A stretch of DNA of 64,000 bases, from NCBI GenBank assembly GCA_021613535.1, contig CP075494.1, positions 11,346,001 to 11,410,000 of the forward strand. The letters run 5' to 3'. Below, piece after piece: positions 35,027 through 46,998 of the stretch. The DNA is from Adineta vaga (Eukaryota > Rotifera). Numbering within the stretch: position 1 is the stretch's first letter; every line of letters begins with the position of its first letter. Below the pieces are notes generated by a model, which saw only the letters and a list, made by a program, of their open reading frames with translations, was not told the DNA's origin and searched no databases. A program made the position numbers and the translations under genes.

Positions 35027-36991
35027 TTGATATCGAATCAAGACTAAATGAAGATGAGAAATGGATTGAATTCTATCGAAAATGAATAATTGTTGATTAT
35101 GATATAAATTTTAAAATTGTCTTTTGGTCATTGAATTCAACAACGAAATAAAGCAGTAGAATAACAACAATGAATTAAGAAGTGGAGCAAATGATGATAA
35201 ATAAAGACTAAACAAAGCATTCAAAGTTCATTGATACATACAAACGAAAGTTCTTTTTTTTCTCAAAGAAGAAGATATCAATACTTACACATATCCCATC
35301 TTTTTTTCTATACTCTGCTTTACAATTGAGGAGAATGAATAGAAATAAGTAAAGTTTTTAAGATCAAATACTTACTGTGCTTTAGTATCAGTAAGCGAGG
35401 AAATCAAACGATCTTATCTGATATTTTCTGCTGTATAATAATGTATTTTTTTTTGTAACTAATGAAAAAATACCATGATGAGTAATGAAAAGACTTGATT
35501 GGTGGAAATTCAAGGAATAGAAAAGCTTGTATAATTATAGCATCAAAATTTTGTTGTGATGATGATGTAACCAAGAATATTCTAGTGACAAAAAAAAACT
35601 CTTGTATTCCGATGCCAACAGTTTTCTTTCAATGCAAAATGATAATTAACGGAAATTTGAAAATCTATGATCGTGCGTAGACATGCAAAAATCTAATTAA
35701 TTTTATTGTGATATTCATCTATGTTTATTTCATATACATAACTATCGATGAATGCATTCTGCATTTTTATTAAGTATTCATTCATTCTCTACTACGAATA
35801 GAGAAAAATAGTCTAATTTAATATTCAAATTCGATCAAACTTTGTCTCCCAAAAGAACAAGGCGAATATTGATTATCTCTTTTTTTGTCTCGCAATATTC
35901 TAATGAGATTTTCCTATTATAATCTTCCGAACAAGAATTATCATAATGAATGTTTAATACATATTAAGTCTTTTAAATATTTTTTCTTAAATCATAATTT
36001 GTTACAATAGATTATTAATGATATAATCCAGTATGATGAGACGCCTTTTTTTAATAATTTTGCACTCGATTATTCGGATATGTCCTTGAACAATCCAGTA
36101 CGTATATTCTTTTCTTTTTCTGTCATGATATTTATTGCTTCGTTAGTTTGAAAACGATATTAACGTCATGGTGTATCGTTAACTATAGAAATTATCTTCT
36201 CTCTTTTTATTGCTTACTATACATATGCGATATAAGGTGAATAATTAAACGATCCATTTTTAGTATCGTTGTGTTTTATTTTTATTACATTTTGCAGCAA
36301 AATATAATATTTGTGACGTCCATTCTCTTTGCAATGGTGTGATAATAAAACGATACAGTACATTTCAGTCACAGAGAACGAAAAGAAATACACAACAATC
36401 AAAATAAAATTCGATTCATTCTTTGTACTGTTTGCCACTGATTTACGTAAAAGATATTCGAAAAGTAATAAATAACAACAATAACATGCGATGCATTCTC
36501 TCGAATTTCTCTTGCACGATTAACGTGATAGTTCAAATAAATCTTCGAAGAATGGTTTAAAAGTAAAATAAAAAGAATGAGCTATCAAGGTTATCAAGTG
36601 AAAAAAAAAAGAGATGTTCGAATAATTACAAACTATGTTCCAAAGGGACGAAAAAGCGACCTTTAGCTTTACTTAGTCACGTCTCTTCACAGAGAAAAAC
36701 GAAGAAAAGAAAAAAAAGAGAAAACGACTGCAGTATTGTTCTCGATGGTCCCAGAATAAGCGATAGGCAATCTATCACGTTGAATCAAACACGAGCGTAT
36801 ATATACGATATGACTCACCAACAGAAAGGCGAAAAAAACGTCTGGAAGAAAAAAACGAACAAGGGGTTTACTCGATATATATAACGATGAAAAGGCACAG
36901 AAGGAAAGCAATAGCTGTGCGCGCATACAACAAGAAAGGCCATTAAGTACGAGTTTATATTCTTCTTACATATTCTCAAATTTTAACAAAA
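35027..36991. other. Large intergenic region (SLC66A2 - / zinc-finger gene +)
   Basis: About 2 kb between head-to-head genes, very AT-rich, with no coding exon I can support. It is one of the longest gene-free stretches in the window and should hold the promoters of both neighbours. Confidence 0.45.
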
Positions 36992-37765
36992 ATGGTTCGT
37001 GAAATTGAAATTCAATCAAGTGAATATGGTAAAATCGAACATCTTGCATCTAAGATTGCTGCAGATGATGGTATACAAGTGGAAGATTTACCATTAAAAG
37101 ATGATTTATCATTCAAACATCGATCAAGTATAACCGATGATGAATCGGGTTATTCTGAAACAACAACTTTATCAGCACGTGCATCACCAATTCAAACAGT
37201 TACCGATCATGATTATGAATTAGCAGCCACATTACAAGATGACAGTAAAAAAGAATTCTGTTCGGATATGTGTTTAGTATTTCATGCCGAATTTCAACTT
37301 ACATTTGGACGTTATTTTACCTCAGATCAATGGGTATTAATGCCATTAGGTTCCGATGGATCGTGTAAATTACCATCAAATACATTATGTGATGTTGAAA
37401 TCGCTAAAGTACGTTTTGAATGTGATGCATGTGAACATTGCTGGACATCAATGCGTGGTCAAATATCATTCTTCTATGATTGTAAATCTCATATTTTATA
37501 TTTTAAATTATTTACACAAAATTGTGATCAATGTGGAAGTATTTGTACACCATTATGGTATCCTGAAGAAGTTTGTCGTGTAATTAAAAATGTCTTTGTC
37601 ATCGTTCAACAACAATATTATCCAGACTCAAACACTCCAATAAAATCAAATCATTATCGTCGTTTCGGAAATCCAAAAGGACAACATCACGGATGTGAAT
37701 CATGTCGTGATGGTGTCTGTGTTGCTCTAGCTGCTCAGCAACTTGGCTGTAAACTTGTTAAATAA
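36992..37765 (+). CDS. 3CxxC-type zinc-finger protein (RTP-like domain)
   Basis: A 257-residue single-exon protein. The N-terminal 80 residues are acidic and Ser-rich, probably disordered. The rest is a zf-3CxxC domain, the type found in receptor-transporting proteins (RTP/REEP chaperones) and fungal relatives. The three defining pairs are C144-C147 (FECDACEHCW), C178-C181 (FTQNCDQCGS) and C235-C238 (HGCESCRDG). The conserved KVRFECDAC...W and LYFKLFTQNC pattern fits. No membrane span is present, unlike vertebrate RTPs, so it is probably soluble. The role is unknown; zinc binding is the only function I can infer. Confidence 0.82.
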   Translation: MVREIEIQSSEYGKIEHLASKIAADDGIQVEDLPLKDDLSFKHRSSITDDESGYSETTTLSARASPIQTVTDHDYELAATLQDDSKKEFCSDMCLVFHAEFQLTFGRYFTSDQWVLMPLGSDGSCKLPSNTLCDVEIAKVRFECDACEHCWTSMRGQISFFYDCKSHILYFKLFTQNCDQCGSICTPLWYPEEVCRVIKNVFVIVQQQYYPDSNTPIKSNHYRRFGNPKGQHHGCESCRDGVCVALAAQQLGCKLVK

Positions 37766-39341
37766 TCAACTTGATAATCATATACTTTTCTTCTAGAGTA
37801 TAGGTGTCGTTGGTATACATTTTCTCGGTGTGTCTAGTCACCTTGTTTTCTTTTTTTCCTATCTCGGTATTATCTATAATGTATATACATGTAGGAGCAC
37901 TTTGTATCTATTTCGTTTATTTGCTTGTGTAATTTTTTTTTTAAAAAAAAAACTTTATCTAGACTATAGATTTTTTGTCAACTTTATTCATTTGTTTTCG
38001 TTACTAACGTTCATTACGCATTTTTCTTGTTTGTTTGTTCTGCATTATATACAAAACATATAAATAGTTATTATACCATAATTTCTTCTTTGTCAATTGA
38101 TATCATATTCGCACTTAATCAATCTCTGAAAGAAGCAAAACGACTGCTGTTTTCGTTTTCAATTATTTTTTCATTTTGTACGATAAACGTAACAATTTGA
38201 GTATAAATTTTCATGCAAATGGATAGATTTACTGCTTTTGTTATTAATGATATTCTTTTTCATTCACTCATTTTAATCGGTTTAACATACATTTAACGTC
38301 AAAAATGAGTACATATGTTTCTTATGATAAATGTGTTTTGGTTGCAAAATATTTCTTTATCTAGAACTGACTTTTATCGTTTGCACTCGATGTAGCGTCG
38401 GGTCGTATAGTAGAGCGCTTTACACAATCATTTTGCTCTTCCTGTTTCTTAGATCGAATTGGACAGAAAGAATTGTATACGATTAGCCAATAATAGTAGC
38501 AGATGGCATCTGTACGTTAAACACATGAAAATAACGTCAATGTTATTTATATAAAGAAAATTTGGAGTTGACAACTTTTCTTCGGATAAAAATATTTCTT
38601 TTTTTTTTCTTGACCTATTTAATTATGGCCGATAAACGCAAGAATGCAAAAAAAGGATGTTTTTTTTCACTCATATTAATTGGGCTAAGAGATTAATTAT
38701 GACAAAGAAATGGAAGACTCAATTCCACATGGGAAGAAAACTATGTTCATTTTCATAGGAATTAGAAGAATAACTAATGTCATCTATTCCATCATCTCAT
38801 AAATCACCGAAGAAACCGCGAAGAATACATAGAAGTACAAGAGTGTGTGTGCACGTTTGACTGATTGTTATTGAAAAAAGAAATGTTAAATTAAAGAAAA
38901 GGAAAGAAAAAAAATGTGAACAGTTCTTTTGATTTCTTATCAATGAAATTCTCTCACTTCACAATGTAAATGACTTGACAGATTTATATAAAATACTGAG
39001 ATACAATATATCGACACGACATATGATCAAGTTTATTCGTTCCAACACTTTTATAAATTTATTTGTATATATGTAACATATAGCGTTGGTGGATTCTTTC
39101 GAAAATTCTAAAGCTTCATTTACACTTGTTCTTCTATTTACAGATTTTTTTCAAAACTAACACAACTTTTTGAATAGCTTTTGCCTGTAGTAATATTTCT
39201 TTTTCTGATAGTGTTTCAACAACGAAGAGAGAAAAAGTCTCGAATTTAAATAGAATTTTCGATAGTGTATTTTGAAATAATTTATAAAATCAGTAGGATA
39301 AATATTTGTCTTCGATTTCATATTTTTCTAGATTTTCGTCA
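37766..39341. other. Intergenic between zinc-finger and CAP-Gly genes
   Basis: About 1.6 kb of AT-rich sequence with homopolymer runs near 37937-37952. A pyrimidine tract ending TTTTTCTAG at 39323-39331 sits 10 bp before the next start codon. It is either the acceptor of a 5' UTR intron or a trans-splice site. No gene otherwise. Confidence 0.45.
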
Positions 39342-42166
39342 ATGACAAATAAAGTTGAACGAAGATTATTACGTGATGATCTAGTCGATGATATTGTTGA
39401 TCAACAGCAGCCTGTTTCTCATTCAAATAAGTCATCATATTTTATTGATAGTACAAAAAAAACACAAAATCGACCTTATTCAAGCTTTCCCTATGCTTTC
39501 AATAAACCGAAATGTGATCAAGATGATCGATTACAATTATCATCAACATCATCGTCACGTATTCATCCGTCATCAATGTTAATGAGTAATGATGAACGAC
39601 GAAAAGAAATCGATCGAATTATACAACATTTATACAATGGAAAACTATTAACAACAACAACAAGTGATGAATTTTCTAGTTCAGAAACTTCTGATCCACC
39701 AATACGAATGTTTAATCAACCACCAACAAATTCGAATGTCATTGTAGTACCAGCCGTAAAAGTTGATGACGAAAAGAAAATCAATGAAGTAAGAAATCCT
39801 TTTCTTTCTATTAATTTGTCCCTTGGGTTGAGTTAGGAAATTCATATAGTTGTACCAATATGAGTAATTATTTGCTGATCAATAAACGCTCTATTTGTAC
39901 TTCTTTTCTAAGAACTTTCGAAGTAAATTATCGGCTGACAACCTTGATTGTTCGTCGTACTCAATGTCTAGTGTCTCACTTCTTAACTGTTGAATAACCT
40001 TGAGCGATTTGTTAAATGTTCGACTGATTTTGATCTGCATTTATATAGTTCCCTCCACTTGATGCTGATGTTACATTATTACAACGTGAATTAAAAGAAA
40101 AAGAACTCGATATAACTCATCTACATAAAGAAATTCAAGAATTACAACTTGAAAATAAATTATTTAAAGTGAATGGTAGTGCATCTGTTTATTCAACTGT
40201 ATGTGAAAACTTTTCGAGAATAAAATCAGATAATGTGTCGATATATGGACTTCCCCTTTTTTTTTCTTCTCTCTACTTCTATAGAATAACAATGAAAGTG
40301 AAGTACTTCGACGCGAAAAGGAAATTTTAAAAGATGAATTATCTTCTTCACAAGAATTAATTGCTAAAGTTCAACAACAACAACAAAATTTAATTATTAG
40401 TCGAGCAAATCGATTTGATGAAATTAATTTACAACAAAAAGAAGTTTTCGAAAAACAATTAAGTTCGTAGTTCATTTGCTTTCCGAATGAAAAAATCTTA
40501 CTATTTATTTTGTTTTTTTTGTGTTAAAGAATTGTTTGAGAAACAAATAAGAATATTAGTAAATGAAAATGATAAATTAAAACAAAATTCTCATCAAACT
40601 AATCATATAATTTTACAATTAAAAAGAGAAAATGAAGATTTACAACAAAAAGTAAGATTTATTGAAACAATCAATTCATACGTTATTTATTTTGTTTTGA
40701 TTAGATAACTGAAGCAAAAAAACGAAATGATGAATTATTTTATCAAGAATTTCATTCATTAAGAAATAATATCAAGTAGATTTCAAGATTTTGAATAAAG
40801 AAATAATCATCTGTTAATGAGTTTAGAACTTTAAAAGAACGAAATAATGAATTATTTCAAGAAAATTTACGTTTACAACAAGGACAATCGAATAATAATT
40901 GGCGTTCAACAATTCACGATCAACAACAAATACCATCAGCACGAACAAGGAAACCATCCAATTCAGATTCTAAACATGTCAAACGTAAATATCACTATTT
41001 ATCTACATAAACAAAATCTTCTTACATCTTGAAATATGATTTAGTGATGGTAGATGAAAATTCATATATGTCTGAAGGAAGTGATTCAACAAATTATTTA
41101 ACTACTGTCAGTACTGATCATTACAATTGTCGACCAACATCATCTACCCATCGTTCTGCAACTATCGATGGAAATAATCATCATCGTACAACAAGATATA
41201 ATATTTTACTTGGACGTGAAGAAACTAATACAAATATAAATTCAGTTCCTCTATCAAAATCACTTGATCAACAATTAAATTTTCGTTCGCCAAGATCAAA
41301 ACGTATTGTTGATTGGAATGTACAAAATCATCAAATAAATGAAGGTATTCTTAAGCAATTGATCCCAATATTGACATTTTCTCTTTTTTTCGTTTCGATA
41401 TTTAGGTTTATATCATCGAGGTAGAGTATTTCTATTAATAATCAGATTTGTGAATATTTTTATTAGATAAAACAATTTATAATGATGAACATCCAACACG
41501 AGATGATATTGAATCATCAGCACAAATTTTTCAATCTTGTTTTGGTACACATCGTAATACAATAACAATAAATGAATCTCAACTTCATTCACGAGGATCA
41601 ATAAATAATCATACAAATAATTCTATGAATGGTAATGATTTGAGTATCTTTCAGGTTTTTTTAAGTAATCAAGTGGATTTAGATCGTGTTCAACTTCGAG
41701 TAAATACTGTGACAGTTAGGTAAGATAAATTGGGCGAAAGAATGGCATTTGTATGATATATTTTAATTATAGTCCAAAACGGCCGTATGCACCATTGTCT
41801 ATTGGTGATATTCATGTAGGTGATGTTATTAAATTCTCTCGACAAGGTGGTAAAGTAAGTAAAGGATCGGTTAAATATATTGGTTCATTACCTGGTAAAA
41901 ATGATCAATACCTTGGATTAGAATTAGATGAAGAAGGTAAAGAGATAGAGAGGAATTGATCAGAAGTAAAATTTCAAGAAATGTTTGTTTTGTAGAGAGT
42001 AAACATGATGGTGTTTATCAAGACCAACGAATCTTCCAATGGTACGATAAAAGAAAACATATTTTTGTAGGTAGTTCAATTGATTTTATTTCGATTATTT
42101 AGTAAATCAAATAAAGGCGTATTTATTGGATTTAATAAAGTGATTATGGCATGGAGTGAACAATAA
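39342..42166 (+). CDS. Coiled-coil protein with C-terminal CAP-Gly domain
   Basis: About eleven exons encode roughly 650 residues. The N-terminal 150 residues (MTNKVERRLLRDD...) are Ser/Asn/Gln-rich. Coiled-coil segments follow between 40049 and 40985 (LLQRELKEKELDITHLHKE, VLRREKEILKDELSSSQEL, IRILVNENDKLKQN, LKERNNELFQENLRLQ). A second disordered stretch leads to a C-terminal CAP-Gly domain (41790-42166): IGDIHVGDVIKFSRQG, KGSVKYIGSLPGKNDQYLG, SKHDGVYQDQRIFQC and KGVFIGFNKVIMAW. CAP-Gly domains bind C-terminal EEY/F tails of tubulin or EB proteins. The usual GKNDG groove motif reads SKHDG, so binding may be altered. The layout recalls microtubule plus-end or centrosomal proteins, but I cannot assign an orthologue. 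Confidence 0.75.
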
Positions 42167-42404
42167 ATATTTTTAGTGTACAGCATAAATTACAATTTAA
42201 AGTTTATTATAGAAGATTTGTTCTTTTGTTTTACCTCTTATATTTGAGTTTTATCTTTCTGCTCCTTTCTTTTTATATAGTAGTATCGATTATTCGAACA
42301 AATACAGTATTTAATTCAAATTTGGAAATAACTTGATAAGAAAGATCTTATGAGTCATATAGGTCATCATTTTATTGAATATATATATATAAATAAAAAC
42401 TCTC

Positions 42405-44027
42405 TTACCAATCACATTGTTGATAATCTTTTAGAAAACAACCATATGGAATAGTGATATCAGTTTTTCCTTCAGCTATTTGTCGATATGTATCAATAAT
42501 TGGATCAAGAACACGTGCTGCTGCATCTTCTTCATCAAGTGGTGTTTGAAAATCATATTCAGTCATGACTTTATATGCTAGGTCTAATGGTTTTTCATCA
42601 TTAATCCAACCTAGACAGAAAAGCAAAATGAAAATTTCTATTTTTTCTTTGTTTATATTTAATCTAAACATACCTGTATCGACAGAAACCATATAAATAT
42701 TGGATTTTTTATAATCACTTGCTGATGTTCGTGTCATCATATTCAAAGCTGCTTTCGCTGCATTTGTATGAGGATGTCGAGTTGTTTTGTTTTTGCGAGA
42801 AAATGAACCTTCCATTGCTGAAACATTGATAATAAACTTCTTGCTTTCAGGATCGGGATGTTTATTTGCCATAAGAACTTTTAATTTACTATTAAGAATA
42901 AATGGTGCTAATGTATTGATTGTTAGAACTTCATTGATTTCCATTGTAGATAAATCATCAAGACGTAACATCCATGAATTAGTTGAACGAAAATCAATGG
43001 GTTGTTGATTGACATCATACGAATTGGTACTGACCATGGAAGAAGTAGAAGAAGAAGAAGAAGAAGAAGAAGATAGAAGTGAAAGTGGTAAATATGTAGA
43101 CGTATGTTCAAGAAGATGATCAGATGATGGACATAATTTTTTATAAAATTGCAGGTTTCCATCAAGAATTGCTTGATTCTCATTTGATAAAAGTGCATAA
43201 TTAGCTAATCGTTCATGAGCAATTAAATGTTGATAGAATTCTTTTGGACGTTGAATAGTTTGACAAGCGTTATTAATTAAAAAATCTAATTTATCATATT
43301 TATCGACAAGCATTCGAGTAAATTCTTCAATTAATTGAACAAAACGTAAATCAACAGCATATATATGTATACGAGTTTTCCATTGATCGAAATCATGTTC
43401 TTTATTTAAACGATTCAAGAAATCAACTGGAAATCGACTTGTTGCAATAACGAAACAATTTGCACGAAGTAATTTCAAAACAATTCGATAACCTATTTTC
43501 AATCGACCACCAGTAACTAATGCTATTCGATTGGAAAGATCCGCTGTTTGTGTCCGTTTCGAAAAGTTGAATGCAGCACATGCTGGACAGAGACGATCAT
43601 AGAAAAAATGTAATGTACGAAATTTAAGTTTACATATATAACAAATGTTGCGTTCAAGAAGTCGTAAAGGAGCATTTGTATTTGTTGGTGCTGATGGTGC
43701 GAGTGAAGTTTGAACAGTTCCATCAGGGACGAGAATATCTTGTAATTGAAGTTGTTGTAGTTTTTCAGCACGACCAGCACGAAGTAAACAAGAATTTTTT
43801 GCTTTTCGATCGACTTGTTTTAATTGAAGACGTTTATCCTGTAATCGTTTCTTATAAAAACGTTTGTGTGCATGAAATAGACTGTGAATCATTGGACGAA
43901 GACGATCATGATCAGCAGACTCGAGTTCCGAATATGTTTGATGAGAGCAAAATTTCTGCAGAACTTTAATACATGTTTCTAAATCATCAGCCGATATAGG
44001 CGATGATATAGGCTCATCGATTGACAT
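42405..44027 (-). CDS. Short-chain dehydrogenase-like protein with N-terminal CxxC zinc knuckle
   Basis: Start at 44027, one short in-frame intron of about 63 bp (around 42611-42673), about 519 residues after splicing. Residues 1-125 are helical and basic. A four-cysteine knuckle follows (C129-C132 and C147-C150: NICYICKL, LCPACAAF). A Rossmann domain comes next, with ALVTGGRLKIGYRIVL (about 169-184, dinucleotide loop), FLINNAC and FIINVSAMEGSFS. The usual YxxxK is HTNAAKAALNMM, so the catalytic tyrosine is histidine. A poly-Ser tract encoded by a (TCT)n repeat lies in an insertion before the active-site region. Multi-domain SDRs with such N-termini occur in several eukaryotes and are of unknown function. 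Whether this is an active oxidoreductase is doubtful. Confidence 0.8.
   Translation of the reverse strand: MSIDEPISSPISADDLETCIKVLQKFCSHQTYSELESADHDRLRPMIHSLFHAHKRFYKKRLQDKRLQLKQVDRKAKNSCLLRAGRAEKLQQLQLQDILVPDGTVQTSLAPSAPTNTNAPLRLLERNICYICKLKFRTLHFFYDRLCPACAAFNFSKRTQTADLSNRIALVTGGRLKIGYRIVLKLLRANCFVIATSRFPVDFLNRLNKEHDFDQWKTRIHIYAVDLRFVQLIEEFTRMLVDKYDKLDFLINNACQTIQRPKEFYQHLIAHERLANYALLSNENQAILDGNLQFYKKLCPSSDHLLEHTSTYLPLSLLSSSSSSSSSTSSMVSTNSYDVNQQPIDFRSTNSWMLRLDDLSTMEINEVLTINTLAPFILNSKLKVLMANKHPDPESKKFIINVSAMEGSFSRKNKTTRHPHTNAAKAALNMMTRTSASDYKKSNIYMVSVDTGMFRLNINKEKIEIFILLFCLGWINDEKPLDLAYKVMTEYDFQTPLDEEDAAARVLDPIIDTYRQIAEGKTDITIPYGCFLKDYQQCDW
43035..43072. repeat. (GAA)n / TTC trinucleotide repeat inside SDR gene
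   Basis: Tandem GAA (TTC/TCT on the coding strand) coding a polyserine stretch of about 12 residues in an SDR insertion loop. Such tracts vary in length by slippage. Confidence 0.8.
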
Positions 44028-44591
44028 CGTAAATAAATTTTTCTGATAATAAAATTACGTTACATTCAAGGTTTTTATTCGAGTTATTATGATGATGCAA
44101 TATTAAACATGTGATGATGTAGCGTCAAGTATTTATGTTACTTAAACAGAAACGGTCGTTACATGACTGTTATTTCACAATTTCGATGCAAAAGTTATAC
44201 TACTCATTTAATTTATATTTTGCCGTCACTTCCGATCTGTCAATCTAAAAACATCGAATCATCCTATATTTTTGATCCCATACTAAATTTCATTCATGTT
44301 AATTCGTTGAATATCTGATAGATCTATGCCGCGCGTATATAGTATGCATGGAGGACAGAACATTTTTTCTCTGCCGTCATACCAGACCTCCTGTTAAAAA
44401 ATTAAGATAACGTGATTTGATGTTATTCAACAGTTGAAATTGAGAAGAGAGTTGTAAGAGAAACTAACGCTTTCTTCAATTTGTAATTAAATATCTCCAT
44501 AACAAAACAACTGTATGTTGTTAATTAAATAATTGTACGAAATTCTTTTCTTCTTCTTTGCGCATTACATCAGTTTTATATTGAAAATAAC
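44028..44591. promoter_or_regulatory. Divergent intergenic region (SDR - / secreted protein +)
   Basis: A 564-bp spacer between head-to-head start codons. No motif assigned. Confidence 0.4.
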
Positions 44592-45010
44592 ATGTTGAAA
44601 TATTTCATCATTGGCCTATTTGTAATTTCAAGTAATTTCATAAGCAAAATTTTTGTACACTGATAAAATATAATTTCTTATTTCCTTCAGTTATTATTTC
44701 ACCTATCAATGCGTCAATACGTATTTGTAATCAAGGTGGATATATTGCCAAATGTTACCTTGAATCACGATCACTAAGTTATGGATTTCGAATTCATCGT
44801 ACTGATACTGGCTTATTTCCTGTAGCACAATGTGAAACAATGGATATACCATTTGATGCTGTTTGGAATCGTTTAGAATGTAAAGAATTGGCTTTTATTG
44901 CTGTATATAAAAGTATTTTCGTACAAGAATTCGCTTCAGCTATGTATAATTATTGTTATGAAATTACCGGAACAACATTAGCTCCACGATGGTCTCAAAC
45001 ACAATGTTAA
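44592..45010 (+). CDS. Small secreted six-cysteine protein, cytolysin-C-terminal-domain-like
   Basis: Two exons (44592-44631, 44691-45010) encode 119 residues. Residues 1-21 form a signal peptide (MLKYFIIGLFVIS...INA). The mature part starts SIRICNQGGYIAKCYLES and ends YEITGTTLAPRWSQTQC. It has six cysteines (26, 35, 61, 77, 102, 119), which could pair as three disulfides. The N-terminal INxGGY-like and C-terminal GTTLxPxWS blocks resemble a small beta-sandwich domain. That domain occurs at the C-terminus of some thiol-activated-cytolysin-family proteins and alone in various invertebrates. Only that domain is present: no pore-forming part. I infer a carbohydrate- or membrane-binding secreted protein; the assignment is from memory of the pattern and is tentative. 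Confidence 0.6.
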
Positions 45011-45691
45011 TTGTTGTAAATAAAAGAAAAAAGGGATCAAGATGTTTTTTTGAAATAAAAATAGTTTCTTGTTCTTTCTGATTAAAAAGGAATGCTTTTT
45101 GCTCATCAGCATAAGTAATTTATTAAACGATATGTGCGGATGTACACTTTTTTTCTCTTAGAAATAAGTAATGATCGTAAAAAGAGAAAATACTGAATCA
45201 ATGATACGCTAATAATCAAGAAAAAAAGCTTTTTATATCAAAATCTATGACGCGTAACAGATCAAAATATAGACAATATTGAAAGATAGACGCTACGCAT
45301 AATGACAAAATATTTATATGAGGAAGGTCGTTGTTCTAAATCGAGGGAGGTTTTTCTACACATTTTATCAATTTCACCTCTTCAGGAATTCGTTTATATA
45401 AGTTATATATATATATATAGACACACGATGATCTGTCTAATCGACAACTGATGACATCTATAATAAGTTCATGTTCTTGGTGTATAAGTAGATTAAATCG
45501 AATGTATCGTCGAATGCTAAGCCATTTGAGAAAAATTCTAACAATTCAATGAATCATTAGTACAGATTCCACTTTTCTTTCAGTCGATTGATATATAAAT
45601 GTAATGTTGTCTGTTTTTTTTCTTCTTATTTCAGATTTTGATTAGATTCTTTCTTACACCGGTGAGCAAAGCAAAATTCAATTAATTCAAC
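45011..45691. other. Intergenic region upstream of REPS
   Basis: About 680 bp. Contains (TA)n at about 45401-45418 and a pyrimidine tract ending TTATTTCAG at 45634, 58 bp before the REPS start. That AG is a 5' UTR cis- or trans-splice acceptor candidate. Confidence 0.45.
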
Positions 45692-46998
45692 ATGACAACC
45701 AGTGATGGTGTCACAGTACGTCATCCACCGATCTCAATAGGTGATATCCATCCACGTTTAGATATCGATACAATATCAATTTTAAGTTCACAATCTGATA
45801 GCATTCAACATTTATCATATAATGAATCTGATGATGAAGGTAAAGGTTTAGTTGGATCGAATGGTACACGTTTACATGATTCAATTAATCAAACATATCA
45901 ACCATCTGCATTGAAAAAAGATTGGATTATGTATTTAAAAAAATCATCTGATAGTAATCATGCTAAACATCATCAAAGTTCAAGTGATAATGAATCATCT
46001 TCATCGATATCTGATGATGACGAAGATGATGAAAGTGAACAAGGTTACATTGAAGATCCATGGACTATTAATATGGTACAACGAGAATATTATACAAAGC
46101 AATTTCAAAATCTCCAGACAGATACAACTAAAGTTATCAATGGTAAAATATTCGTTTTTTGAGACAAAATAAACTTGAATTTCTTTTTCTTTTCTTTTTT
46201 GAAATTCTTAAAGGTCATATAGCAAAAGAATTTTTTGAACGTTCAAATCTACCTACAAGTGAATTATCTCAAATTTGGAATCTATCTGATGTGAATCATG
46301 ATGGAGCATTGTCATTAGCAGAATTTTGTACAGCTATGCATCTTGTTGTCTTACGTCTTAATCGTTTTCACTTACCCGATGAACTTCCATCACAATTACA
46401 GCCATTTACACCATTAATCGATCTATCTGAAGGCACAGCAACAGATAATTGGGCAACTTTTCAAGAAAAAAGCGATTCACCTCAACAATTTACACAAGCA
46501 CAAGCTATTGCGGATAATCATCGAATCGTTGCACCTGTTCCTGTTCGTCTATCCCCACCGCCACCACCGCCGCCACCTCCTCCACCACCACCTATTCAAA
46601 CAACTAAACCACCTCCACTTCCACCGCGTACAAATATTAATGATACACCTCAACGAAATCTCAATAATAACACATCGACTAATACAACTCCATATCTTTA
46701 TAATCGAACACATCCATCAATGACTTCACCGCCTATTCAGCAACAATCAGATCCAAATATTTTACTTGGGCAAATTCGTGATTTACTTCAACCTGATCAT
46801 TTACAAGAATTATCTTCAATTATTTCGACATCATCATCAACAAAGAACGAGCAATTTGATTCGGCTTTAAATGAAATCAAGACTCGTAATTCAATACTCA
46901 AGTCACAATTAAAACATTGGGAAGATCGTTTAACAGATTTAATTGATAAAAGAATATCTCTCGAACTACAACTAAAGGTACAACAACAGCATCAATAG
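45692..46998 (+). CDS. REPS1: REPS-like EH-domain protein (RalBP1-associated)
   Basis: Two exons (45692-46142, 46214-46998). The N-terminal 120 residues are acidic and Ser-rich. The EH domain spans the intron: EDPWTINMVQREYYTKQF, then GHIAKEFFERSNLPTSELSQ and IWNLSDVNHDGALSLAEFCT, with an EF-hand-type calcium loop DVNHDGALSLAE. A proline run (about 13 prolines at 46556-46596) and PPPLPPR form SH3-binding sites. A C-terminal coiled coil (ALNEIKTRNSILKSQLKHWE) corresponds to the RalBP1-binding end of REPS1/REPS2. Human REPS proteins bind NPF motifs and link Ral signalling to clathrin endocytosis. This version is shorter than the human ones and has a single EH domain. Confidence 0.87.

Noticed and set aside
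38380-38440. Possible tRNA-like GC-richer patch
   Set aside because: No A/B box pair and no cloverleaf could be formed.
42923-43198. Leucine-rich frame within the SDR gene
   Set aside because: It is produced by the TCT repeat read in another frame.
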